From assembly GCA_042140185.1 (NCBI GenBank), contig CP159477.1, positions 1,426,001 to 1,490,000 on the forward strand: DNA of 64,000 nucleotides, written 5' to 3'. The stretch comes from JANSXG01 sp024743075 (GTDB lineage: Bacteria; Planctomycetota; Phycisphaerae; Phycisphaerales; UBA1924). A program made the position numbers and the translations under genes. Positions 26,968 through 35,759 of the stretch are shown piece after piece. The notes under the pieces were generated by a model. It ran no database searches. It was not told the origin of the DNA and was given only the letters and a program-made list of their open reading frames with translations. Within the stretch, counting starts at the first letter, position 1, and each line of letters begins with the position of its first letter.

Positions 26968-29900
26968 TCAAACCGCGCTCGTGTATTCACGCCAGCTCTT
27001 GATCTCGAGTTCGACACCGCTCTTGCGGACCGCCCACATCGACTCGGACAGGCGCTCGCCGATCTGTCGGTTGGTGATCAACGGAACGTTGAAGTCGATC
27101 GCGGCCCGTCGAATCCGATACCCGTTGGTCAGTTCGTCTTCCTTGTCCGCCGACGGGATGTTGATGACCAGATCGATCTCGCCGTTGCGTAGGCGTTGAA
27201 CCGCGCTCTCGGGAGCGTCTGACTCCAGGGGCCAGTCCGCGAGTTCGGCATCGATCCCACGCTCGGCGAGGAACTTGTGGGTCCCCTCGGTCGCGAAGAG
27301 CTTGATGCCCATCTCCTTGAACCGCTCGAAGGAGCGGAGCATGCCCGATTTGTTCTCGATCGTTCCAACGCTGAGCAGCATGGATCGAACAGGCCGACGG
27401 TAGCCGACGCTAAGCAAGCTCTTGATGAACGCCTCGTGGAAGTCACCGCCGAGGCAGCCGACTTCGCCCGTCGAGGCCATCTCCACGCCGGTCGTCGGGT
27501 CCGCACCGTCGAGCCGCGTGAAGCTGAACTGAGGGGCTTTCACGCCCACATGGTTCAACTCAAAGCTCCGCTTGTCCGGCTTCTCGTAAGGCTGGTCCAT
27601 GATGACCCGGGTGGCGAGTTCGATGAAGTTCTGGTTGATGACCTTGGAAACGAACGGGAACGAGCGCGAGGCCCGGAGGTTGCACTCGATAACCTTGACC
27701 CGGTTGTCCTTTGCGATGAACTGGATGTTGAACGGTCCGGTGATCTTCAGCCGCTCGGCGATCTGGGTCGCGATGCGCCGGATCCGGCGGATCGTCTCCA
27801 GATAGGTGCGCTGCGCCGGGAACACGAGCGTGGCATCGCCGGAGTGCACTCCCGCGTTCTCGACATGCTCCGAGATCGCGTACGCCACGATCTCGCCGTT
27901 GTCGGCGACGGCGTCGAACTCGATCTCCTTGGCGTTCTCGAGAAACTTGGAGATAACCGTCGGGTACTCCGGTGAAACCTTCGCGGCCACCTTGAGATAC
28001 TTGGTTAACTCTGCATCGCTGGTCGCCACCGCCATCGCCGCCCCGGAGAGCACGTACGACGGACGCACGAGCACCGGATAGCCGACCTTCTCGGCGAAGC
28101 CGAGCGCTTCGTCGATCGTCGAGAGTTCGGACCATTCCGGCTGATCGATCTTGAGTTCGTCGAGTAGTGCACTAAACGTGTTGCGGTTCTCGGCGCTGTC
28201 GATAGATGCCGGTGTGGTCCCCAAGACTCGGATGCCTGCTCGCTCCAACTTCACCGCCAGGTTGTTGGCGATCTGCCCGCCCATCGACACGATGACGCCC
28301 TTGGGCTTCACGACACCGCAGATGTCGAGAACCGTCTCGTAACTGATCTCGTCGAAGAAGAGCTGATGAAACTCGTCGTAGTCCGTGGAAACGGTCTCCG
28401 GGTTGTAGTTGAGCATAACGGCCTTGTAGCCCATCTTCTTGAGCGTCAGGCCGGCGGTCACACAGCACCAGTCGAACTCGACCGAACAGCCGATGCGGTA
28501 CGCACCCGAGCCGAGCAACAGCACCGCGTTGTCCACCGGGAATTTGCCGTCGTTGCCTGCCCCGTGGTAGGTCAAATAGAGGTAGTTCGTTTTAGCCGGG
28601 TACTCGGCCGCGAGCGTGTCGATCTGACGGATCGTCGGCTTGATGTTCGCCTCGATGCGCTGCTCGCGGATCTTCACATCGGTCGACCCCGTCATCCGGG
28701 CGATCGCTTTGTCTGAAAAGCCGTGCTTCTTTGCCGAACGCAGGAGTTCCTCGGAAAGGTCATCATCCTCTATGGACTCGAGCGTGCATGCGATCCGCAC
28801 GATCGCTCGAAGCTTGTCGAGGAACCAGCAGTCGATGTGGCTAAGCTCGTGGATCCGGTCGACCGAGTAGCCGCGCCGGAGGGCTTCGATGACCGCAAAG
28901 ATCCGGTCGTCGGTCGGGTTCCGCAGGTCGTCATCGAGTTCGCCAGACGTCGACTGCACCTCGTACGGCTCGTTGCCGACCACGCCGTGCTTGCCGACGT
29001 CGAGCATCCGACAGGCTTTCTGAATCGCCTCCTCGAAGGTCCGCCCGATCGACATGACCTCGCCGACCGACTTCATCCCGGATCCGAGTCGCCTCGACAC
29101 GCCGCGGAATTTTTTGAGGTCCCACCGCGGCATCTTGACCACGCAGTAGTCCAGCGCTGGCTCGAAGAAGGCGGATGTCACCTGGGTGATCGAGTTCTTC
29201 AGTTCGTGCAGCCCATACCCGAGGGCCAATTTTGCGGCGACGAACGCGAGTGGATACCCGGTCGCTTTCGACGCCAGCGCGGAAGACCGCGACAGCCGCG
29301 CGTTCACCTCGATGATCCGGTAGTCCTCACTCTTGGGATCGAGCGCGAACTGGATGTTGCATTCCCCCACGATGCCGAGATGCCGGATCACCCGGATCGA
29401 GATCTCTCTCAGCTTGTGGTACTCGCTGTTGCTGAGTGTCTGCGACGGGCAGACCACGATCGATTCCCCCGTGTGAATGCCCAACGGGTCGAAATTCTCC
29501 ATGTTGCAGACCGTGAGGCAGTTGCCGTACCGGTCTCGCACGACCTCGTACTCGATTTCTTTCCAGCCTTCGAGGTATTCCTCGATCAGAATCTGGTTCG
29601 TGTGCGCGAGCCCGCGCCCGCGAGATCGCGCACTTCCTTCTCGGTGCGACAGACACCCGAGCCCAGTCCGCCGAGCGCGTACGCCACGCGAATCATTACC
29701 GGGTACCCGATTTTGTCAGCGGCCTCGACGGCCTCATTGACCGACTTCGCGGCCTTTGACCGTGCCGACTTGGCATCAACCTCGTTGAGGCGACCGACGA
29801 ACAGCTCACGGTCCTCGGTGTCCCGGATCGTCTCGACGGGTGTGCCGAGTACTTCAACACCGTACTTCTCCAGCACGCCAGCGTCGTACAGTTTCAGACC

Positions 29901-30209
29901 GCAGTTGAGCGCGGTTTGCCCGCCGAACGAAAGCAACAAGCTGTCCGGTTTCTCCTTGGCGATTACTTCCTCAACGAAGTCGGGCGTGATCGGCAAGAAG
30001 TAGACCTCGTCGGCGAGGTAGTCGCTGGTCTGGATCGTGGCAATGTTCGGGTTAATCAGGACGGTCTTGATTCCCTCCTGTTTCAACGCCTTGATGGCCT
30101 GCGAACCCGAGTAGTCGAACTCGCCCGCTTCGCCGATCTTCAGCGCCGACGAGCCGAGAATCAGAACCTTGCGTGGTTTGGTTTGTGTGATCATCGTGCG
30201 TTGGCTCAC
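26968..30209 (-). CDS. carB: Carbamoyl phosphate synthase, large subunit (one frameshift)
   Basis: Makes carbamoyl phosphate from bicarbonate, two ATP and ammonia delivered by CarA; first step of pyrimidine and arginine synthesis. Repaired length is about 1080 residues, as in other CarB. The N-terminal part begins KVLILGSSALKIGEAGEFDY and reaches GGLGSGVCRTEKEVRDLAG; there the frame breaks near 29608-29622, and one added base continues as GLAHTNQILIEEYLEGWKE. The second ATP-grasp half (SYVLSGAAMAV) and the MGS-like allosteric domain (FATEGTHKFLAERG to LVINIP) are intact. Start GTG 30209 overlaps the carA stop by 4 bp; ATG 30194 is an alternative. Confidence 0.93.
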
Positions 30210-31339
30210 TTGCTCAGCATGCGGAGGAATTCGTCGAACAGGTACGCGGTGTCAACCGGGCCCGGGCAGGCCTCGGGGTGGAACTGAACCGATCTGAAGG
30301 GCTTCCAGGCGTGGCGGATGCCCTCGTTGGTTCTGTCATTGAGATTCTCGAACCAGGGACGCCAGTCCTCCGGCAGCGACTCGGTGTCGACCGCGAAGCC
30401 GTGGTTCTGGCTGGTCACGAAGCAGTTGTTCGTGCCGCACTCGATGACGGGTTGGTTCTGGCCGCGGTGCCCGTACTTGAGCTTGTATGTGTTCGCGCCG
30501 ATCGCGAGCGACAGGAGTTGGTTGCCGAGGCAGATGCCGAACAGCGGGATGTCACGGGAAAGTGCGGTGCGCACGAGCTCAACTGTCTTCCCGCACATTG
30601 TGGGGTCACCCGGCCCGTTCGAGAGCATCACGCCGTCGAACCGGTCGAGTTCATCCGCGATGTCGGCATCCCACGGCACCCTCGTCACTGTCGCGCCGCG
30701 CTGGGCGAGCGACCGGATGATGTTGTACTTCGCGCCGGTGTCCACAAGCAGGATGTTCTTGTCGCCGCTTCCGAAGACGCCCCGCTCCGCGATAGAAACC
30801 TCCTCGACGAGGTTGCGCGTGTTCGGATCGTCGAACTCCACCTCCTCATCTCCGTCGACTTCGATCTTACCGAGCATCGATCCTCGTTCGCGCAGGCGCT
30901 GGGTCAGCGCACGGGTATCGATGCCGCTGATGCCTGGGATGCCCTCGCTCTTGAGCCAGTCGCCGAGCGATTGCTCCGCGTTCCAGTGGCTGTAGGACTC
31001 GCTGTAGTCGGCGACCACCAGGCCGCACGCATGGATCTGGTACGACTCGCGGGTGACCGACAGGCCGAAGGGGCCGGCGTGGTCTTGCTTCGGGACACCG
31101 TAGTTCCCGACGAGCGGGTATGTGCTGACGAGGAGCTGACCGCGATAACTCGGGTCGGTCAGCGACTCTACATAGCCGACCATTCCCGTGTTGAACACAA
31201 CCTCGCCGGCACGCGACTTCTTGGCACCGAACGACCAGCCGCGATATTCGGTGCCGTCCTCGAGAACAAGCTTCGCCGCGAGCCGATGCTCGTTGTCCAC
31301 GGCCACGGATTCGTGAGGTATGGATACGGTCTCTGCCAT
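30206..31339 (-). CDS. carA: Carbamoyl phosphate synthase, small subunit
   Basis: Glutaminase subunit that feeds ammonia to CarB. 377 residues. The CarA N-domain is seen in KLVLEDGTEYRGWSFGA, GEVVFNTGMVGYVESLTDPS and GIDTRALTQRLRERG. The class I amidotransferase domain has GICLGNQLLSLAIGA with the nucleophilic Cys, and VQFHPEACPGP with the His and Glu of the triad. I chose ATG 31339 because GGAGAG lies just upstream; an in-frame GTG at 31408, also with a purine-rich site, would add 23 residues with no family match. It lies 100 bp after pyrE and overlaps carB by 4 bp. Confidence 0.95.
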   Translation of the reverse strand: MAETVSIPHESVAVDNEHRLAAKLVLEDGTEYRGWSFGAKKSRAGEVVFNTGMVGYVESLTDPSYRGQLLVSTYPLVGNYGVPKQDHAGPFGLSVTRESYQIHACGLVVADYSESYSHWNAEQSLGDWLKSEGIPGISGIDTRALTQRLRERGSMLGKIEVDGDEEVEFDDPNTRNLVEEVSIAERGVFGSGDKNILLVDTGAKYNIIRSLAQRGATVTRVPWDADIADELDRFDGVMLSNGPGDPTMCGKTVELVRTALSRDIPLFGICLGNQLLSLAIGANTYKLKYGHRGQNQPVIECGTNNCFVTSQNHGFAVDTESLPEDWRPWFENLNDRTNEGIRHAWKPFRSVQFHPEACPGPVDTAYLFDEFLRMLSK

Positions 31340-31439
31340 CGATTGCTCTCCGAGCGGTTTGATTTCGAGGTCACCCTCGGTCTGCCTGCTTGTTTCACGA
31401 GTGGTCACGGTGCGTCCCCTTCCGCGACGGTTCCGCCGC

Positions 31440-32057
31440 TCAGCCCGGACGGCTGCCGGGCTTCTCCACCGGGATCCCCGCCTTGACCAGCGGGCAGTCT
31501 TCCTCGGTCCATGTATTGAAATGGAGTTCGCAAAGGCCCCACGCCCCGACCCGATCGCCCTTGGAGTTCGCGCCTGGTTCGAACTCGCCGCGGCTCCGAT
31601 CAACGACGGTCGCGTAGCCGACGACGATCGCTCCCGCTTCCTCCACAAGAGGAACCAGCTCCTTCACGCTCTTTCCGGTCGTGATGACATCTTCCGCGAG
31701 CAGCACGTGTTCCCCCGGCTCCAGCCGGAATCCGCGTCTGAGCGAAAACACTCCGTCTTTGCGTTCAGCGAACATCGAGCGTGCCCCGCAGGCCCGCGCC
31801 AATTCGTAGCCCCACACGACCCCTCCCAACGCGGGCGCGAGCACCGTGTCGATCCGCAACTTCCGCGGCAGCGAGTCGCGCATCAGTTTCGCAACCATTC
31901 CGCCCGCGGCGGGGTCCTCGAACAACTTTGCACACTGGCAGTACCGATCCGAGTGCAGTCCACTGCTGAGTTTGAAGTGCCCATTCAGCAGCGCCCCGGT
32001 GCGTTCGAGCAACTTCTCGACCTCGACCGAGATAGCGGGATCAACTGAAATGCTCAT
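31440..32057 (-). CDS. pyrE: Orotate phosphoribosyltransferase
   Basis: Joins orotate to PRPP to give OMP, the fifth step of UMP synthesis. 205 residues. The N-terminal GHFKLSSGLHSDRY binds orotate, VLAPALGGVVWGYELA holds the phosphate loop, and VLLAEDVITTGKSV is the PRPP-binding motif. The C-terminal tail (about 25 residues after SRGEFEPGA) is longer than in E. coli PyrE and resembles the PyrE group with a DCPLV end. Its ATG overlaps the pyrF stop by 4 bp, so both enzymes of the OMP-to-UMP step are coupled. Confidence 0.95.
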   Translation of the reverse strand: MSISVDPAISVEVEKLLERTGALLNGHFKLSSGLHSDRYCQCAKLFEDPAAGGMVAKLMRDSLPRKLRIDTVLAPALGGVVWGYELARACGARSMFAERKDGVFSLRRGFRLEPGEHVLLAEDVITTGKSVKELVPLVEEAGAIVVGYATVVDRSRGEFEPGANSKGDRVGAWGLCELHFNTWTEEDCPLVKAGIPVEKPGSRPG

Positions 32058-32920
32058 GACTGCGACTGCCCCTCTCTCGCTGTGGTCTTCAGAGCGCCGT
32101 CCACAGCCCCGGCGATCTGCTCTCGGAAGGCTACGGTCTTCCGGCGCACAACTTCCGCCACGTCCTGCCCCTGATCGGCGTCACCGGGGAGAAGGCCTCG
32201 CGTCGAATGAAGCAGCAGGCCCAGCCCCGACAAACCACAATCCACCGCCACCGCTCCAGCCCGAACGACGGTCTCCGCGCTCCCGCCCTGGGCACCAAGG
32301 CCGGGCACGAGGAACGGAAGGCCCGGTGCCGCCCCGCGCACCGCTCGAACCTCATCGGCCCCTTTCGTCGCTCCAACGACGAGGCCAGCATTCTCGTCCG
32401 ACCAGTCGGCGACGCTGGCGGCGATCCGTTCGTACAGCCGTTCGGGCAGGATGAAGTCAGCCGCGCCGGGATTCGAGGTCAGAGCCAGGAAATAGGTCAG
32501 GCGATCGGTGTAGGTGAGGAACGGCTCAGCGCTGTCCCGGCCCATGAGCGGGTTGACCGTAACTGCGTCGGCGCCGAATACCTCGAAAAGGGACTTGGCA
32601 TAATGCTTGGCTGTGGTTCCGATGTCGCCCCGCTTCGCATCAGCAATGACCACCGCGTTGTCCGGGATCAGGTCTCGGACGCGATACAGCAGGCGAATGC
32701 CCTCAACACCCTGAGACTCGAAAAACGCCAGGTTAAACTTGTACGCGGCCACGAGATCGCTCGTTGCCTCGACGAACAACCGGAAGAACTCCAAGTACCC
32801 CGCCGTCGACGGAGTGAACTCGCCTCCCGCCGGCATGTAATCAGGGGCTGGCTCGATGCCGGCGGACACCAGGCTGCCCGTCCGCTCGATCGCGCTCCGC
32901 AGCTTCTCCACCGCCGTCAT
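32054..32920 (-). CDS. pyrF: Orotidine 5'-phosphate decarboxylase, long (group 2) type
   Basis: Decarboxylates OMP to UMP. 288 residues, the length of the long bacterial group rather than the 240-residue E. coli form. Catalytic motif VVIADAKRGDIGTTAKHYA carries the Asp-Lys-Asp network; FFESQG and LTSNPGAADF match the long group, and FLVPGLGAQGG binds phosphate. ATG 32920 has GAGGG a few bases upstream. A 61-codon open frame from 33102 stops on this start codon (ATGA overlap), and a terminator lies about 50 bp upstream, which suggests attenuation. Confidence 0.94.
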   Translation of the reverse strand: MTAVEKLRSAIERTGSLVSAGIEPAPDYMPAGGEFTPSTAGYLEFFRLFVEATSDLVAAYKFNLAFFESQGVEGIRLLYRVRDLIPDNAVVIADAKRGDIGTTAKHYAKSLFEVFGADAVTVNPLMGRDSAEPFLTYTDRLTYFLALTSNPGAADFILPERLYERIAASVADWSDENAGLVVGATKGADEVRAVRGAAPGLPFLVPGLGAQGGSAETVVRAGAVAVDCGLSGLGLLLHSTRGLLPGDADQGQDVAEVVRRKTVAFREQIAGAVDGALKTTAREGQSQS

Positions 32921-33102
32921 GGCCGCCCTCGCAATCTGGCCGACGACTGGGGCCGCCGGCATTCCGGATACAAAAAGAGCCCGCGTCGCGGGCCAAACCG
33001 ATCATCGGGACGCTGCCAAGGGCCTCCCCAACGCCACACCACGCGCTCGGCCTCCGGCGAGCATGCCGATCGAGGATTGCGGAAGATTCCGTCGCGGTCC
33101 AT
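32917..33102 (-). CDS. Possible leader ORF upstream of pyrF (61 codons)
   Basis: An ATG-started open frame of 61 codons reads through the terminator at 32971-32994 and ends with a TGA that overlaps the pyrF ATG by 4 bp. A TAGAAT hexamer (33112-33117) lies 9 nt before its ATG. The peptide is rich in Arg, Pro and Gly and matches no family I know. It may be a translated leader for attenuation, or chance in G+C-rich DNA. I see no codon-usage proof either way. Confidence 0.3.
   Translation of the reverse strand: MDRDGIFRNPRSACSPEAERVVWRWGGPWQRPDDRFGPRRGLFLYPECRRPQSSARLRGRP
32971..32994 (-). terminator. Terminator/attenuator between pyrC and pyrF
   Basis: On the minus strand a 6-bp G/C stem (32979-32984 with 32988-32993) plus a G-U pair closes a 3-nt loop and is followed by CTTTTTG. 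It lies 183 bp after the pyrC stop and about 50 bp before the pyrF start. It can end the pyrBC transcript, act as an attenuator for pyrF-pyrE-carAB, or both. Confidence 0.72.
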
Positions 33103-33111
33103 TAAAGCCGA

Positions 33112-33117
33112 ATTCTA
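33112..33117 (-). promoter_or_regulatory. Possible -10 box (TAGAAT) for pyrF-pyrE-carAB
   Basis: TAGAAT on the minus strand matches the -10 consensus at five of six positions. It sits in the 256-bp gap between pyrC and pyrF and 9 nt before the leader ORF start. The -35 region is weak. Confidence 0.35.
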
Positions 33118-33176
33118 ACAGTGCGCGCCCACGCCTGCACCGGTCAGCGAGCCTCCGATGCAGGAATTCGCAGGAA

Positions 33177-34565
33177 TTATGGACCTGCCACCACCGGCGC
33201 ATTGGCACCGCGCGTCACGTCGAACGCCACGCGGCCCTCGATATAGGTCGCCACTACTCGTCCGACCATGCGAACCCCGAACCACGGGCAGTTTCGGCTC
33301 TTGGAGCCGATGTGCTCAGGTCCAAACTCCCACTCCTCGACGGGATCGATGACGACGACATCGCCCGGCATACCGACCTGCAGCGATCCGAAGCATTGCC
33401 AGCCGACCACGTCGCGCGGTGCCCTGGTGAGTTTGTCAATGAGGAACTCCAGAGACCACTTACCGCCAACCACAAACTCGGTGTGAAGACTGCAGAACGC
33501 GGTCTCCATGCCGATGATCCCGAACGGAGCGTCCTCAAACGAACGAGATTTCGATTCGGCATCGTGCGGCGCATGATCGGTGGCGATGCAGTCGATCGTG
33601 CCGTCCTCCAAGGCCACAATCAGAGCCTGCCGGTCACGCTCGTCGCACAACGGTGGCTTCATCTTCGCGTGCGTGTCTCCCAGGCCGGGGTTGTCGGCTC
33701 GACGCACTCTCTCGTCGGTGAACAGCAGGTGGTGCGGGCTGACTTCGGCAGTCACTGGAGCTCCGCGCACCTTGAAGTAGCGGATCACTTCGACCGAATC
33801 GATGGTCGAGACGTGACACACATGCAAGCGACAACCGGTTTCGAGACTGAGGGCACAGTCGCGTGCGATTCCGACCGCCTCCGAGCTGCGCGGTATCCCC
33901 GGCAGGCCCAGGTCCGCAGAAACACGCCCTTCATGCATCACACCCGGCCCGGTTATCGAAAGGTCCTCACAGTGGTCGAACACAACCGGACGCCCGCCCC
34001 ACTGATTCGGCGGCAAGTCAACGATCGCCTGCATTGCGCGGCGCATCATGCCAGCGTTGGCAACGGGCAATCCATCGTCGCTGAACGCGCCGGCGCCGGC
34101 CGCCCAGAGGGCGGAGAAGTCTGCCAATCGCTCGCTCTGCATGCCCCTGGTCAGGCAGGCCACGGGGTGGACCCGAACGCCCGCCCCCGGATCGCCTGAT
34201 CGCGCGTGCTCCGACGCTCGGTCCTGCAGATAGCGCGTGGTGAGGACCGAGTCGTTGACCGGCTTCGTGTTGGGCATGCACCAGACACGGGCGAAGCCGC
34301 CCGCCGCCGCCGACCGGCAGCCGGTTGCGACCGTTTCGCTCGACTCACCGCCGGGCTCTCGGAGATGGACATGTACATCGGCGAACGCCGGCGACAGCAC
34401 GCGCCCCTTCACGTCGATCTCGGTGTCGCCCGGCTCCGGGACAAGATCCGGTCCGACGGCAGCGATCTGCCCGTTCGCGATTCGGACATGGGCCGGGCCG
34501 CTGACATCGCTCGCCGGATCGATGACCTGGGCTCCCCGCAGGAACAGGTTTGCTTCGGTCGGCAT
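33177..34565 (-). CDS. pyrC: Dihydroorotase
   Basis: Closes carbamoyl aspartate to dihydroorotate. 462 residues, the size of the bacterial class I (PyrC/allantoinase-like) enzymes that work beside aspartate transcarbamoylase. Metal-binding motifs are complete: HVHLREPG, the CMPNTKPV loop, HCED, CHVST, and IATDHAPHDAESK with the catalytic Asp. The GIIGMETAF segment is typical. ATG 34565 shares one base with the pyrB stop (TGATG), so translation is coupled. The long open frame further upstream is only pyrB read in another frame. Confidence 0.95.
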   Translation of the reverse strand: MPTEANLFLRGAQVIDPASDVSGPAHVRIANGQIAAVGPDLVPEPGDTEIDVKGRVLSPAFADVHVHLREPGGESSETVATGCRSAAAGGFARVWCMPNTKPVNDSVLTTRYLQDRASEHARSGDPGAGVRVHPVACLTRGMQSERLADFSALWAAGAGAFSDDGLPVANAGMMRRAMQAIVDLPPNQWGGRPVVFDHCEDLSITGPGVMHEGRVSADLGLPGIPRSSEAVGIARDCALSLETGCRLHVCHVSTIDSVEVIRYFKVRGAPVTAEVSPHHLLFTDERVRRADNPGLGDTHAKMKPPLCDERDRQALIVALEDGTIDCIATDHAPHDAESKSRSFEDAPFGIIGMETAFCSLHTEFVVGGKWSLEFLIDKLTRAPRDVVGWQCFGSLQVGMPGDVVVIDPVEEWEFGPEHIGSKSRNCPWFGVRMVGRVVATYIEGRVAFDVTRGANAPVVAGP

Positions 34566-35527
34566 CAGCGGCTCACTTTCTCGAGTCGGTCCAGAAGGAA
34601 GTCGAGCACCGCCATCCGGGCCCAAACGCCGTTTGTGACCTGATCCTGGATCAGGCATCGATCGTCGGTCATGAGTTCGTCAGCGATTTCCACCCCGCGA
34701 TTCACCGGCCCCGGATGCATAACTAAGGCGTCCGGAGCGAATCGCTCCAGCCGATGCTTCGTGAGTCCGTATCGCCGATGGTATTCGCCCATCGACGGGT
34801 ACATCTGGCCATGCTGGCGTTCGAGTTGGACGCGGAGCAGATACACCACGTCCGTCCCTCGTAATCCGGTTTCGAGATCATGATGCACAGCCCAACCGGC
34901 CTCAGCGAAGCCGGGCGGCAGAAAGGCACGAGGGCCGACCAGCCGGATGTTGGCTCCAGCGAGGCTCCAGAGCGAGAGATTGGATCGCGCCACGCGACTG
35001 TGCGCGATATCTCCCACCACGGCGATCGAAAGTCCTCGGAGATCGGCCATCGAGGCAATCTGGAAGCGGTCCATCAGCGTCATCGCGTCGAGAACCGCCT
35101 GAGTGGGGTGTTCGCGCGCGCCATCGCCGGCGTTGATCACCGAAGCCGCGCTGTTCGCGGCCACGACCTCCGGCGCTCCCGCTCGGGAATGACGCACGAC
35201 GATAACATCAGGCCCGATGGCGTCGATCGTGCGCACGGTGTCGGCGAGCGACTCACCCTTGGAGACCGAACTCGACGCGACCTCCAGATTGACGACATCG
35301 AGCCCGAGCCTGCGTCCCGCGACTTCGAATGACGTCCGGGTACGGGTAGAAGCCTCGAAGAAGAGATTGACCTGCAAGCCGCGGCGGGAATGGCCGACTC
35401 CGCCGGCTCGAATCTTGCGGGCGAGCTGCAGAATCGAGTCTAGAGCATCGGACTCGCACCCCCGGATCGAGGTGAATGACGGGGCGGGCTGGCGACCTTT
35501 CGCTACGGTTGCTGCTTGGACGCCCAA
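34565..35527 (-). CDS. pyrB: Aspartate carbamoyltransferase catalytic subunit
   Basis: Joins carbamoyl phosphate and aspartate, the committed step of pyrimidine synthesis. 320 residues. FFEASTRTRTSFEVAGRRLG is the carbamoyl-phosphate site, HPTQAVLDAMTL the second conserved motif, and VMHPGPVNRGVEI the aspartate side. No regulatory PyrI is present. It appears to start with TTG 35527: the frame has no ATG or GTG between the upstream stop and the conserved region. GAGGG stands about 9 nt upstream. It heads the pyr cluster, divergent from the M12 protease gene across 232 bp. Confidence 0.92.
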   Translation of the reverse strand: MGVQAATVAKGRQPAPSFTSIRGCESDALDSILQLARKIRAGGVGHSRRGLQVNLFFEASTRTRTSFEVAGRRLGLDVVNLEVASSSVSKGESLADTVRTIDAIGPDVIVVRHSRAGAPEVVAANSAASVINAGDGAREHPTQAVLDAMTLMDRFQIASMADLRGLSIAVVGDIAHSRVARSNLSLWSLAGANIRLVGPRAFLPPGFAEAGWAVHHDLETGLRGTDVVYLLRVQLERQHGQMYPSMGEYHRRYGLTKHRLERFAPDALVMHPGPVNRGVEIADELMTDDRCLIQDQVTNGVWARMAVLDFLLDRLEKVSR

Positions 35528-35759
35528 TTCCCTAGTCCCTCATCAATGAATCTGAGTTGCCGGGGCATCGGCCCGATTCCTTGCCCAATATCGGATTCAT
35601 GGCCAAAACGCCATGGTTCAGGCTTGCCAATCGTTCCGATGGAGGAAGAGTACAGAGGGTTTGGAAACTGTTCCAGCCGACAACACAGAGTGCGCCCGGG
35701 GGTTATCGGGTGTGAGCTCAACACCCGGCGCGTCGCGCCGACAGATTGGGAGATCAACA

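Noticed and set aside
28723..30003. 426-codon open frame opposite carB
   Set aside because: Antisense shadow; carB motifs run on both sides of the frame break and explain the region.
29586..30209. Separate N-terminal carbamoyl-phosphate synthase gene, as in split archaeal enzymes
   Set aside because: The break is in the middle of an ATP-grasp domain, not between domains, and one added base restores it.
31340..31408. Upstream GTG as the carA start
   Set aside because: It has a purine-rich site but adds residues without family similarity; ATG 31339 has GGAGAG and matches the family start.
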